This document shows positions 16,728 through 24,227 of a stretch of 48,872 nucleotides of DNA, one piece after another. The translations under genes were made by a program, and so were the position numbers. The DNA comes from Candidatus Aminicenantota bacterium. Its GTDB lineage: Bacteria > Acidobacteriota > Aminicenantia > Aminicenantales > UBA4085. Position 1 is the first letter of the stretch, and the number at the start of each line of letters is the position of its first letter. The notes beneath the pieces were generated by a model. It was given only the letters and a program-made list of their open reading frames with translations. It did not search any database and had not been told where the DNA came from. The DNA lies in NCBI GenBank assembly GCA_026393895.1, contig JAPKZG010000081.1, forward strand, positions 1 to 48,872, in the 5' to 3' direction.

Positions 16728-17209
16728 CTCTTTCCGACGGGTTGTTCATACGCGGCGAACAGAACCGTCAGGTCGCGGACATCGCGACGCCCCTCGTCGA
16801 TGATCGATTTGGTTTCCGCGATCGGATTGCCTTCAGTAAGAACCAACGCCTCGGCCCCGGATAAATCGACGGCCCGGGAGGAAGGGAGAAAGAACAGGGT
16901 GGCGACGACGAATCCGGCGATCAGGGACAAGGATACGGGGATCGCCCGGGCCCATAGGCGCGCCCAAAGGGCGGAGGCCCCGGCCTCGCGGCTTTCGCCG
17001 ATCCGGGATTCGAGCCGTTCCCAGAACCGGGGAAGGGGCTCGGGGACAAGGACACCCGAAAGCCGGTTTCGAAGCGCCCGGTATTCCCCGGCTCGTTTTC
17101 GGCAGTCCGGGCACGCCTCAAGGTGCCGTTCCACGGCTTGGCGGGTTGACGCGGGAAGATCCCGGTCAAAGGATGCGAGAAACCGACGTTCCACCCGGTG
17201 GCAGTTCAT
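16724..17209 (-). CDS. Zinc-finger transmembrane anti-sigma factor
   Basis: A 161-residue single-pass protein. The N-terminus has the zinc-binding anti-sigma (ZAS) signature: H29-x3-C33-x2-C36 (RHLEACPDC), with C3 and H4 as possible further ligands. A transmembrane helix spans about 88-109 and about 50 periplasmic residues follow. ZAS proteins hold an ECF sigma factor inactive until a signal releases it. It overlaps the sigma gene upstream and the Spy-like gene downstream by ATGA, so the three are coupled. Confidence 0.88.
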   Translation of the reverse strand: MNCHRVERRFLASFDRDLPASTRQAVERHLEACPDCRKRAGEYRALRNRLSGVLVPEPLPRFWERLESRIGESREAGASALWARLWARAIPVSLSLIAGFVVATLFFLPSSRAVDLSGAEALVLTEGNPIAETKSIIDEGRRDVRDLTVLFAAYEQPVGKR

Positions 17210-17775
17210 GGCCTTCCTCCTTCCGCCCGAAGATACGGCTCCATTTTTTTCCGGAGCATTTTGCGGGCGCGGAAAAGCCGAGAATCGACCGTCCCCGGGG
17301 CGATCCCAAGAACCCGGGCGACTTCCTCGTAAGAAAGCCCTTCCACGTCCCGAAGCGCGAGAATCATCCGATATTTCGGCGGCAACGTCTCTAGAACCCG
17401 GAAAACCTCGCTCCGGCGGTTTCCCTCTTCGCGTTCCCGGACGCGGGCCTCGGCCCCGTCGTCAACCGCCGCCGGACTTTCACCGACCTGGTCGAGCGAA
17501 ACTGTTTTTCGCCGGGACGATTTCCGTAAATGATCCTTGACGTGATTAACGGCGATCCGGTAAATCCAGGTGCCGAACCCGGACTCGGCCCGAAACGACG
17601 GTAACGACTGGTAGACCTTTAAAAAGATCTCCTGGGCGAGGTCGTCGGCCGTGGCCTGGTCCCGAACGAAGCCGTACGCCAGGGCAAAAACCTTCCGGTT
17701 ATACATGCGAACCAGCGTTTCGAATGCGTCCCTTCGTCCGTTCCGGGACAGCTCGACCAGCGTCGTTTCGTCCAT
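17206..17775 (-). CDS. ECF sigma factor (RpoE-like)
   Basis: A 189-residue group IV sigma factor. Region 2 (about 14-80) includes DLAQEIFLKVYQSLPSFR and GTWIYRIAVNHVKDHLRK; region 4 (about 124-178) includes LPPKYRMILALRDVEGLSYEE and the HTH VARVLGIAPGTVDSRLFRAR. No extra domains. An in-frame stop 9 bases upstream fixes ATG 17775 as the first ATG start; the ribosome site is weak. It heads the operon with its anti-sigma factor, sensor and exporter, and a matching ECF-type promoter upstream suggests it activates its own operon. Confidence 0.94.
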   Translation of the reverse strand: MDETTLVELSRNGRRDAFETLVRMYNRKVFALAYGFVRDQATADDLAQEIFLKVYQSLPSFRAESGFGTWIYRIAVNHVKDHLRKSSRRKTVSLDQVGESPAAVDDGAEARVREREEGNRRSEVFRVLETLPPKYRMILALRDVEGLSYEEVARVLGIAPGTVDSRLFRARKMLRKKMEPYLRAEGGRP

Positions 17776-17807
17776 GCGTATTCACGCTCGTTTGCCTCCG
17801 ACATCCA

Positions 17808-17835
17808 TTAGACGCGAAGGCGGGGGAATTCTTCC
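17808..17835 (-). promoter_or_regulatory. ECF-type promoter of the sigma/MacAB operon
   Basis: On the minus strand: GGGGAAG (its GGAAG at 17835-17831), 16 bases, then CGTC (17814-17811) running on into TAA (17810-17808). This fits the common GGAAC-N16/17-CGTC layout of ECF promoters. The same two elements occur before the gene at 18096-18521. Predicted start about 17800, leader about 25 bases. Confidence 0.6.
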
Positions 17836-18028
17836 CCCCGGGAAAAGACCTACCCGAAAATCAGTCCAACCGTCCCCTCCCGGGTCGGGAAAGGCCAACG
17901 GCCATAAAGACCGGCATCATTATAGCAAAATCCCTCATCGGCCGGGACGGAACGCCCGGCCGTTCACGCAAGATTCGGGGGGCCGGGCCCCGGGCCGAAA
18001 GGAGCCTGAAAGGCAACCCCTCCCGGAT

Positions 18029-18058
18029 AAAAAAGCGGCCCCCGCCGCAGCGGGGGCC
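18029..18058 (-). terminator. Rho-independent terminator
   Basis: Perfect 9-base stem GGCCCCCGC/GCGGGGGCC (18037-18058) with a 4-base loop. On the minus strand it is followed by GC and six T (18034-18029). It lies about 37 bases after the stop of the secreted-protein gene and insulates it from the sigma operon. Confidence 0.88.
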
Positions 18059-18095
18059 TGTATTGGAGGGAGCAAAAAGGAGGGTTCGTGAAGGT

Positions 18096-18521
18096 TTAAC
18101 CGGCTTTGCGGACGGCCTTCCACTCGGGCGCCGGCGGCCGATCGCCGCCCATGCCGCCCGGAGGGCCGCCGGGGCCGCCGCCGAATTCCATCGTTCCTTT
18201 CATATTGTTGTCGTCGACGATGGTTCCCTTATAAGTGATGGTCATCTCCCTGCCATCGCGGCTTTGCCGCGTCGTTTTCCACTCAATGACGTTGCCCTTG
18301 ACGGTCCCCTCGGATTTGGTTTCTTCCATGTTTCCGTCGCGGTTCATCCGGTTCATAGTGACGGTCAGTTTTTCGCCGTCCTGGACAAAGACGACATCCG
18401 ACTTCCTCTCGCCCCGCGGCGTTGTCATCGTCATCTCCCAGGACCCGCTGACATTGACCGCCGCGACGGCCAGGAGACCCAACGACAAAATCGCTAGGGC
18501 CGCTAACGTGATTTTTTTCAT
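18096..18521 (-). CDS. Secreted small beta-rich protein, likely ECF regulon member
   Basis: A 141-residue protein with a clear signal peptide (MKKITLAALAILSLGLLAVA, cleavage near 20-22). The mature part starts NVSGSWEMTMTTPRGE, and alternates short strands with polar turns (KLTVTMNRMN, GNVIEWKTTR, MTITYKGTI), suggesting a small lipocalin-like or beta-sandwich fold. A Gly/Pro-rich segment (GGGPGGPPGGMGG) comes before a short basic tail. No catalytic motif is visible and I do not recognise a named family. It is a single-gene unit: own ECF-type promoter, GGAG ribosome site and strong terminator. A periplasmic stress protein is a guess from context. Confidence 0.75.
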   Translation of the reverse strand: MKKITLAALAILSLGLLAVAAVNVSGSWEMTMTTPRGERKSDVVFVQDGEKLTVTMNRMNRDGNMEETKSEGTVKGNVIEWKTTRQSRDGREMTITYKGTIVDDNNMKGTMEFGGGPGGPPGGMGGDRPPAPEWKAVRKAG

Positions 18522-18537
18522 GTTGACTCCTTTCTCC

Positions 18538-18566
18538 TTAGACGCGAGATAGGAGGTTTTTCTTCC
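18538..18566 (-). promoter_or_regulatory. ECF-type promoter of the secreted-protein gene
   Basis: On the minus strand: GGGGAAG (its GGAAG at 18566-18562), 17 bases, CGTC (18544-18541) running into TAA (18540-18538). The ten bases CGCGTCTAA plus the preceding T/C-rich context and the GGGGAAG block match the promoter at 17808-17835. The start codon is only 17 bases below the -10. Confidence 0.6.
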
Positions 18567-18605
18567 CCTAAAATATCCGTCGCGTGGAATAATAGTGAAG
18601 TCTTT

Positions 18606-18623
18606 CTTCCGGCCGCCCGGAAG
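18606..18623. other. Hairpin downstream of ispF
   Basis: Perfect 7-base stem CTTCCGG/CCGGAAG with loop CCGC, about 20 bases after the ispF stop. There is no T-run on the minus strand, so termination here would need another factor. It is the only structure seen between ispF and the next promoter. Confidence 0.4.
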
Positions 18624-18643
18624 GCAATTGATTTTCCGGCGGT

Positions 18644-19138
18644 TCAGTCCCGCTTATAACTCCGAGAGCCGGTCCGAAGCGAAGCAACGGCCCAACAGGC
18701 GATCGCCCGGCCGCGGCCGATATCGCCGAGCCCCTCGTTGGTCTTGGCCTTGAGCCCCAAGCGGTCCAGGGGAACGCCGAGGAGGGGCGCGAGGACTTCT
18801 TTCATCGCCTCGAAATAAGGGCCCAGCCGGGGAGATTCGGCGACAACGATGACGTCGACGTGATCGACCCGGAGCCTCTTTTTCCGCAGGCGCGAAACGA
18901 CGTCTTTCAGCAATTTCACGCTCCGGACGTCCTTGAGGCCGGGATCCGAATCGGGAAACAGGCGCCCGATATCGCCTTCCCCGGAAGCCCCGAGGAGCGC
19001 GTCGATGACGGCGTGGATGATCACGTCGCCGTCGGAATGCCCGAGCAGGCCCTTGTCGTGGGGAATCCGGATGCCGCCGAGATAAAGAGGCCGGCCGGCC
19101 GTCAACCGATGAACGTCATATCCCAGGCCGATTCTCAT
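18644..19138 (-). CDS. ispF: 2-C-methyl-D-erythritol 2,4-cyclodiphosphate synthase IspF
   Basis: Fifth step of the MEP isoprenoid pathway: cyclises CDP-methylerythritol 2-phosphate to MEcPP with release of CMP. 164 residues, normal for this trimeric enzyme. Metal ligands D8 and H10 lie in GYDVHR and H42 in DVIIHAVIDALLG; the GHSDGD and KAKTNEGLGDIGRG motifs are present. It overlaps ispD by 23 bases, as in many bacteria where the two are adjacent or fused, and ends the long operon. Confidence 0.96.
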   Translation of the reverse strand: MRIGLGYDVHRLTAGRPLYLGGIRIPHDKGLLGHSDGDVIIHAVIDALLGASGEGDIGRLFPDSDPGLKDVRSVKLLKDVVSRLRKKRLRVDHVDVIVVAESPRLGPYFEAMKEVLAPLLGVPLDRLGLKAKTNEGLGDIGRGRAIACWAVASLRTGSRSYKRD

Positions 19139-19796
19139 GCCGGATCGCCTCCGCGGTGATTAAATCCAGGGGCGTCGTGATCTTGATGTTTCTCGGATCG
19201 CCCAAAACGACGGCCACCGTCTCCCCCAGGCGTTCGACAAGCGACGCCTCATCGGGTCCCGAAAATCCGGCGTCGAAGGCCTCAACCAGGGCCCGCCGGA
19301 GAAGATCATGGGCGAAACCCTGCGGGGTCTGAACGCGACCGATGCCGTCCCGGTCGAGAGTCCGGACGATGCGGTCAGCGTCGATTTCCTTCAGGGTGTC
19401 TTCGGAAAAAATGACGGGAACGGCCCCCCCGTAATTTTTCGCGGCGGTAAGCACCCGGTCGATCACTTCGGCCGGGACGAGCGGCCGGGCGCCGTCGTGA
19501 ATGAGGACAAACCCCGTTTGATGCGCATCCAGCCGTTTGACCCCCGCCCAAACGGAATCCTGGCGGCGCGCGCCGCCGGAAACGACATCGAGGATCTTGG
19601 GGAAACGCCGGATGTATTCCGGCTTGGCCGACGTCTCCGGCAAAACAAGGACGATGTCGTCGATCCGCGGATGCGTCTGAAACGCCTCGCAACTCCAATC
19701 GACCAGGGGCCGGCCTCCCAGGGGAGCGAACTGCTTGGCTCCGCCAAACCGTGCGCCGGAACCGGCGGCGACGATCACGGCCGCGGTCCGGGTCAT
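19116..19796 (-). CDS. ispD: 2-C-methyl-D-erythritol 4-phosphate cytidylyltransferase IspD
   Basis: Third step of the MEP pathway: transfers CMP from CTP to MEP. 226 residues with the nucleotide-binding VAAGSGARFGGAKQF loop (catalytic R16 and K21), the LIHDGARPLV motif, and GRVQTPQGF in the substrate region. Its ATG overlaps the stop of the PIN-TRAM gene (ATGA) and its end overlaps ispF, which is full and separate, so this is not the fused IspDF form. Confidence 0.95.
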   Translation of the reverse strand: MTRTAAVIVAAGSGARFGGAKQFAPLGGRPLVDWSCEAFQTHPRIDDIVLVLPETSAKPEYIRRFPKILDVVSGGARRQDSVWAGVKRLDAHQTGFVLIHDGARPLVPAEVIDRVLTAAKNYGGAVPVIFSEDTLKEIDADRIVRTLDRDGIGRVQTPQGFAHDLLRRALVEAFDAGFSGPDEASLVERLGETVAVVLGDPRNIKITTPLDLITAEAIRHENRPGI

Positions 19797-20782
19797 TTGG
19801 CCTCGTCGTTGTATCGGCCGAAGATCATCTTGCCCACGGTCGTCTGGAGGACGGACGTGACCATGATGTCGACGTTGTGGCCGATCATTCGGCGGGCGTT
19901 GTCAACGACGACCATGGTGCCGTCGTCCAGGTAGGCCACGCCCTGGTCCTTTTCCTTCCCTTCCTTGATGAGATAGACCATCATGGATTCGCCGGGAAGG
20001 ACGACGGGTTTGATGGCGTTGGCCATTTCGTTGATGTTGAGGACGGCCACGCCGCGGAGCCGGGCGACCTTGTTTAGATTGACGTCGTTGGTCACGATCT
20101 TGGCTTCGAGCCGCTTGGCCAGTTCAATGAGCTTGCTGTCCACCTCGCGGATTTCCGGAAAATCCATCTCCGTGATCATCACGTTGGCGGTCTTGGACTT
20201 CTGGAGATGGTCGAGGATGTCCAGGCCGCGGCGGCCGCGCTGGCGCTTGAGCCCGTCCGGGGAGTCGGCCACCGACTGCAACTCCTTGAGGACGAATTGC
20301 GGCACGACCAGCGTCCCTTCAAGAAAACCGGCCTCGCAGATCTCGGCGATCCGGCCGTCGATGATGACGCTCGTATCCAGGATTTTATAAACCCGGCCGC
20401 CGTTTTTTTCCCGGAAAAAGCGGAAAAGATATGCCGGGTCAAGCCACTCCGACTTGCTCGTCCCGATCAGGAAACCGGCCGCGGGCAGGAGGAGAAGAAA
20501 CATGATTCGAAGAAAGGAAGCCGTGCGGGGATCGGCGGCCGTGGATTGATAGGCCGCCCCCAGAATCCAGCCCAAAACAACGCCGAGAAGTGTGCCGACA
20601 ACGGCGCCCCAGATGATCTTGAACGAAGCTTTTCGAATTCTCACTTCGAGCAAGAGGGTCCCCAGGGCCAGGAGCCCGGCGATGACGGCGGCCAGGACCG
20701 GGTCGGCCCCGAACGGGGGGATGAAATAGCCGGCCGCGGCGGTCACGGCGACGAAGATAATCCGGAAAATCACGATTCCCAT
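19793..20782 (-). CDS. Membrane-anchored PIN-TRAM domain protein (YacL-like)
   Basis: A 329-residue protein with an N-terminal membrane region (hydrophobic spans about 5-20, 25-46, 55-76, 90-106), a PIN-like domain (about 133-258) with acidic residues in ILDTSVIIDGRIAE (D136, D142) and IVTNDVNLNK, and a TRAM domain (about 265-325). PIN domains are usually metal-dependent ribonucleases and TRAM binds RNA. Bacillus YacL and relatives are also often found close to radA and ispD. It is coupled to ispD by ATGA. RNA target unknown. Confidence 0.9.
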   Translation of the reverse strand: MGIVIFRIIFVAVTAAAGYFIPPFGADPVLAAVIAGLLALGTLLLEVRIRKASFKIIWGAVVGTLLGVVLGWILGAAYQSTAADPRTASFLRIMFLLLLPAAGFLIGTSKSEWLDPAYLFRFFREKNGGRVYKILDTSVIIDGRIAEICEAGFLEGTLVVPQFVLKELQSVADSPDGLKRQRGRRGLDILDHLQKSKTANVMITEMDFPEIREVDSKLIELAKRLEAKIVTNDVNLNKVARLRGVAVLNINEMANAIKPVVLPGESMMVYLIKEGKEKDQGVAYLDDGTMVVVDNARRMIGHNVDIMVTSVLQTTVGKMIFGRYNDEAK

Positions 20783-20827
20783 AGCCGAATCCTTCTTCAG
20801 CGGATGATCCGAACGGATCCTATCATA

Positions 20828-22189
20828 TCAAAAAACGAGGTCGACCGCCTGTCGAAGGGTTTTGGCGCCGAGCAACTGGACCCCGTCGAGTTTTTCCTTC
20901 GCGAGGCCGGCGGCGTTTCCCTCCGGCAGAAGAATCGTCCCGAATCCCAGGGCGGCGGCTTCCTTGACCCGGGCGACCGCCTGGCCGACGGACCGGATTT
21001 CGCCGCTGAGCCCGACCTCGCCGAAGACTGCCAGGCCGGCCGGCACCGGGCGGTTCATCAGGCACGAAACGATCCCCAGGACGATACCCAAATCGGCCGC
21101 CGGCTCTCCGATCTCGAGCCCGCCGGCCACGTTGAGATAAATGTCCTCGGCCCCGAACGTATATCCCAGCTTGCGTTCGATCACGGCCAGCAGCATCGAC
21201 GTCCGGTAGTGATCGAGGCCGACCGTCATCCGCGGCGGATTGGAAGCGAACAACGTCGGCGACACGAGCGACTGGACTTCGATGAGCAGCGGGCGCGTCC
21301 CCTTGATCGTCGCCACGACGACGCTTCCCGACTCGTTTTTCGGCCGCTCCTTGAGAAAGAAGGCCGAGGGGTCGGGGATCGCCTCCAGGCCGGCCGCCGT
21401 CATTTCGAAAATCGCGAGTTCGGAGACCGGACCGAACCGGTTTTTCAAGGCCCGCAGCACCCGGTGGCTGTGGTCGCGCTCGCCCTCGAAAAGAAGGACG
21501 ACGTCGACGATGTGCTCCAGCGACTTGGGCCCGGCCAGCGACCCTTCCTTCGTGATGTGGCCGATGAGAAACGCGGGGACGCCGTTTCGTTTGGCGAAGC
21601 GGAACACCTGGTTGGCGACCTCGCGGACCTGGCTGATCGTCCCGGGGCTGGAAGAAAGTTTCGAGGAATAAACCGTCTGGATCGAATCGAGAACCAGAAC
21701 CCGGGGTTTCAGTTTCTCGGCCTGGGCGAGGATCCGCTCCAGGTTCGTTTCAGCGAGAAGATACAGCGGCCCCCCGCCGACGCCCAGACGTTCGCCCCGG
21801 AGCTTGATTTGGTCGAGCGACTCTTCGCCCGAGACATAGAGGACCGAAGCGTCGCCGACCGCAAAATCGCGGGACACTTGCAAAAGAAGGGTGGACTTTC
21901 CAATGCCGGGCTCGCCGCCGATCAAAACCAAGGATCCCAGGACGACGCCGCCGCCGAGGACCTTGTCGACTTCCTCGATTTTGACCCGAACCCGTGGCGC
22001 GGCCAGATTTTTCACGTCTTTGTAAGCGATCGGCTCGGCCGGGGCGAACGCCTGTTCGACAAGCGGGGCAACATCGACCTCCGCCTCCTCGACCATCGTG
22101 TTCCACTCGCCGCAGGTCGGGCAGCGGCCCATCCACTTGGGGGATTTCCCCCCGCAACTCTGACAAACGAAATACGATTTCTCTTTCAT
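20828..22189 (-). CDS. radA: DNA repair protein RadA (Sms)
   Basis: RecA-related helicase that extends strand exchange at recombination intermediates. 453 residues: a C4 zinc finger (C9, C12, C23, C26 in CQSCGG and CPTCGEW), a RecA-like core with Walker A GGEPGIGKST (91-100) and the RadA-specific KNRFG motif (about 250), and a C-terminal Lon-protease-like domain lacking the protease role (GLEIGEPAADLGIVLGIVS region). ATG overlaps the mlaD stop (ATGA). Complete, no oddities. Confidence 0.96.
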   Translation of the reverse strand: MKEKSYFVCQSCGGKSPKWMGRCPTCGEWNTMVEEAEVDVAPLVEQAFAPAEPIAYKDVKNLAAPRVRVKIEEVDKVLGGGVVLGSLVLIGGEPGIGKSTLLLQVSRDFAVGDASVLYVSGEESLDQIKLRGERLGVGGGPLYLLAETNLERILAQAEKLKPRVLVLDSIQTVYSSKLSSSPGTISQVREVANQVFRFAKRNGVPAFLIGHITKEGSLAGPKSLEHIVDVVLLFEGERDHSHRVLRALKNRFGPVSELAIFEMTAAGLEAIPDPSAFFLKERPKNESGSVVVATIKGTRPLLIEVQSLVSPTLFASNPPRMTVGLDHYRTSMLLAVIERKLGYTFGAEDIYLNVAGGLEIGEPAADLGIVLGIVSCLMNRPVPAGLAVFGEVGLSGEIRSVGQAVARVKEAAALGFGTILLPEGNAAGLAKEKLDGVQLLGAKTLRQAVDLVF

Positions 22190-23469
22190 CGAAGGATCAG
22201 GCCGAGGCCGAAGAAAAATTCCCGGCGGCCGGCCAGGGTGAAATCATCGGAACCGGCCAGCAGATAGACGTTCCGGGCCGGAAAAATTTTCCCGGTCAAC
22301 CGAACCCGCGGGCTTTCGGCCCGGTTAAAGTCGAATCCTTCGAGGCTCAAGCCCCAAAAATCGCCGCCCGAGTAATCGAGGCCGACGCCAAGTTCGTTCT
22401 CGATGAACCCCAATCGCGGGGCGAACCGTCCGAGGCGGAAGCCTCCCTGGAGCGAAAACTTGAACCGCCCGGCCCAGGGGTCCCGGACCAACCCGGCCTC
22501 GACGAATGATTTCTCGGTCGGCCGGAGGCCGGCCGAAAGTCCGGCCCGAACGAGGTCGCTTGCGCCGTAATACCCCGTTTGAAAATCGACATATCCCTTG
22601 ACGCCGGAAAGAACTCCGGCGGTTTTTTTAACGGATGAAAGGACCTCCGAGGCTTCGTCATACAGGTCTGGGTCCCGGATCAATTTGCCGGCTGTTCCCT
22701 CGCCCTTCTCGATTCGTTCGAGAAGCTGGCGGAGCTTCTCCACCGCTTCGCCGATCCCGTTCAAATCGTTCTTCAGCGAATCGCGGTTTTCCTGGATTGT
22801 GTCCCGGAGAACGGCCAGCGTTTTTTCAAGATTCGCCGCCGCTTCATCGGCCGTCCGGCCGATCCCCTCGACCGTTTGGTTCGTCCCTTGAATCAGGGCG
22901 TCGAACCCGCCCCGGCTCCGGTCTAAAAACGTGCGCAATTCCCCGGCTGCGCCGGCCGCCCCGTCCAGGGCCGCCTTGATTTTCGTCCGCGTTTCCTCGT
23001 CCAGGACTTCACGGAGAGAAACGGCGGCCGCCTGAAGTTCTCCCCCCAGGGACGAAAGGAGTTCGCCCACCTGATCAAATCCCGCTTTTTGGCCGCCCTG
23101 GATGGTGTCGCCGTCCCGGCAAAACACCGGGGATTTTCCGGGGTCGATCTCGACGTATTTCTCGCCGAGAAGACCGAGCGTGGAGAACACGGCCTTCGAA
23201 TCGTTTGGAACCCGGACCCCGGAATCGACTCCCATGATGACCCGGGCGCGGATTCCCGAAAGTTGGATGTCTCGAACGAAACCGATCTTGACGCCGGCCA
23301 TTTTGACCACGGCCTTGGAATCCAGCCCGGCCGCGGTCGGGACGTCGACGTTCACCGTGTACCCCGCCTTCTTGAATAGGTAGCTCACGTCCCCGACCAG
23401 CAAAATAAAGACGGCCAGGACGGCCAACGTCCCGCCGACAAAAAGACCGATTCTCATTTTCCGGCTCAT
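22186..23469 (-). CDS. MlaD/MCE-domain protein with beta-rich C-terminal domain
   Basis: The periplasmic lipid-binding part of an Mla-type transporter. 427 residues: one N-terminal transmembrane helix (7-27), a single MCE domain (about 37-112), a long helical segment (about 130-285, many heptad-like repeats) and a C-terminal region (about 288-427) of alternating strands ending in an aromatic REFFFGLGLILR. That end looks like an outer-membrane beta-barrel; E. coli MlaD has nothing like it and is about 180 residues. ATG 23469 is chosen for GGAGG 5 bases upstream. It follows mlaF by 11 bases. Confidence 0.85.
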   Translation of the reverse strand: MSRKMRIGLFVGGTLAVLAVFILLVGDVSYLFKKAGYTVNVDVPTAAGLDSKAVVKMAGVKIGFVRDIQLSGIRARVIMGVDSGVRVPNDSKAVFSTLGLLGEKYVEIDPGKSPVFCRDGDTIQGGQKAGFDQVGELLSSLGGELQAAAVSLREVLDEETRTKIKAALDGAAGAAGELRTFLDRSRGGFDALIQGTNQTVEGIGRTADEAAANLEKTLAVLRDTIQENRDSLKNDLNGIGEAVEKLRQLLERIEKGEGTAGKLIRDPDLYDEASEVLSSVKKTAGVLSGVKGYVDFQTGYYGASDLVRAGLSAGLRPTEKSFVEAGLVRDPWAGRFKFSLQGGFRLGRFAPRLGFIENELGVGLDYSGGDFWGLSLEGFDFNRAESPRVRLTGKIFPARNVYLLAGSDDFTLAGRREFFFGLGLILR

Positions 23470-23480
23470 GCCTTCCTCCA

Positions 23481-24227
23481 CTACCAATTCTTGATCGGAC
23501 CGTCCGCCCGCCCGAGCAGGAATTGCTGCACCACGGGGTCGGGAGAATCCCGGATTTCATCGGGGGTTCCGACGGCGATGATCCTTCCATCGTATAACAT
23601 CGCGATCCGATCAGCGACTTTTTTGGCGCTGACCATGTCATGGGTGATGACGATCGAAGTCACGCCCATCTCTTTTTGAAGGAAAAGAATCAGGTCGTTG
23701 ATCGCGTCGGCCCGGATCGGATCCAGCCCGGTCGACGGCTCGTCGTACAGGATGATTTCCGGCTGGTAAGCGATGGCCCGGGCCAGGCCGACCCTCTTGC
23801 GCATGCCGCCGGAAAGCTCATGAGGCATTAAATGTTCGATCCCCTTGAGGCCGACTTTCGTCAGACTGTCGGCGACGATTTTTACGACCGCCGCCTCGTC
23901 CAGGTCCGTCCGCCGCTTCAGGCCGAAGGCCACGTTCTCCCCGACGTTCATCGAATCGAACAAGGCCGCGGCCTGAAACAGCATTCCGAATTTGCAGGCC
24001 GTCTCCTGACGCGCCGCCCGGCCCAGGGAGGTCACCTCGACGTCGTCGACAAAGACCGCCCCCCGGTCCGGGTCGAGGATCCCGATCAGGAGCTTCAACA
24101 GGACGCTTTTACCCGAACCGCTCTGGCCGATGACGACGAGCGTCTCTCCGGTCCGGATTTCAAGGTCGAGCCCCGAAAGCACCCGTTTCGGGCCGAAGGA
24201 TTTATGAAGGTCGCGGAATCGAATCAT
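23481..24227 (-). CDS. mlaF: MlaF-type ABC transporter ATPase
   Basis: ATPase of the phospholipid (Mla) transporter at the inner membrane. 248 residues with Walker A GQSGSGKS (34-41), the FQAAALFDSMNVGENVAF Q-loop region typical of MlaF/MkL, signature LSGGMRKRVGLARA, Walker B IILYDEPSTGLDP and VITHD. ATG 24227 overlaps the mlaE stop (ATGA), and the frame upstream of it lies over mlaE, so the longer open frame is not the gene. Paired with MlaE and the MCE protein on either side. Confidence 0.94.
   Translation of the reverse strand: MIRFRDLHKSFGPKRVLSGLDLEIRTGETLVVIGQSGSGKSVLLKLLIGILDPDRGAVFVDDVEVTSLGRAARQETACKFGMLFQAAALFDSMNVGENVAFGLKRRTDLDEAAVVKIVADSLTKVGLKGIEHLMPHELSGGMRKRVGLARAIAYQPEIILYDEPSTGLDPIRADAINDLILFLQKEMGVTSIVITHDMVSAKKVADRIAMLYDGRIIAVGTPDEIRDSPDPVVQQFLLGRADGPIKNW

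Larger units (their letters stand above)
17776..18095. other. Non-coding gap with ECF promoter and terminator
   Basis: About 320 bases without a supported gene. It contains the sigma-operon promoter (17808-17835) and the terminator of the next gene (18029-18058); both serve minus-strand genes. The rest is GC-rich DNA in which I see nothing further. Confidence 0.6.

Noticed and set aside
20207..22267. 686-residue open frame on the plus strand
   Set aside because: Mirror of radA and the PIN-TRAM gene; low-complexity charged translation without motifs.
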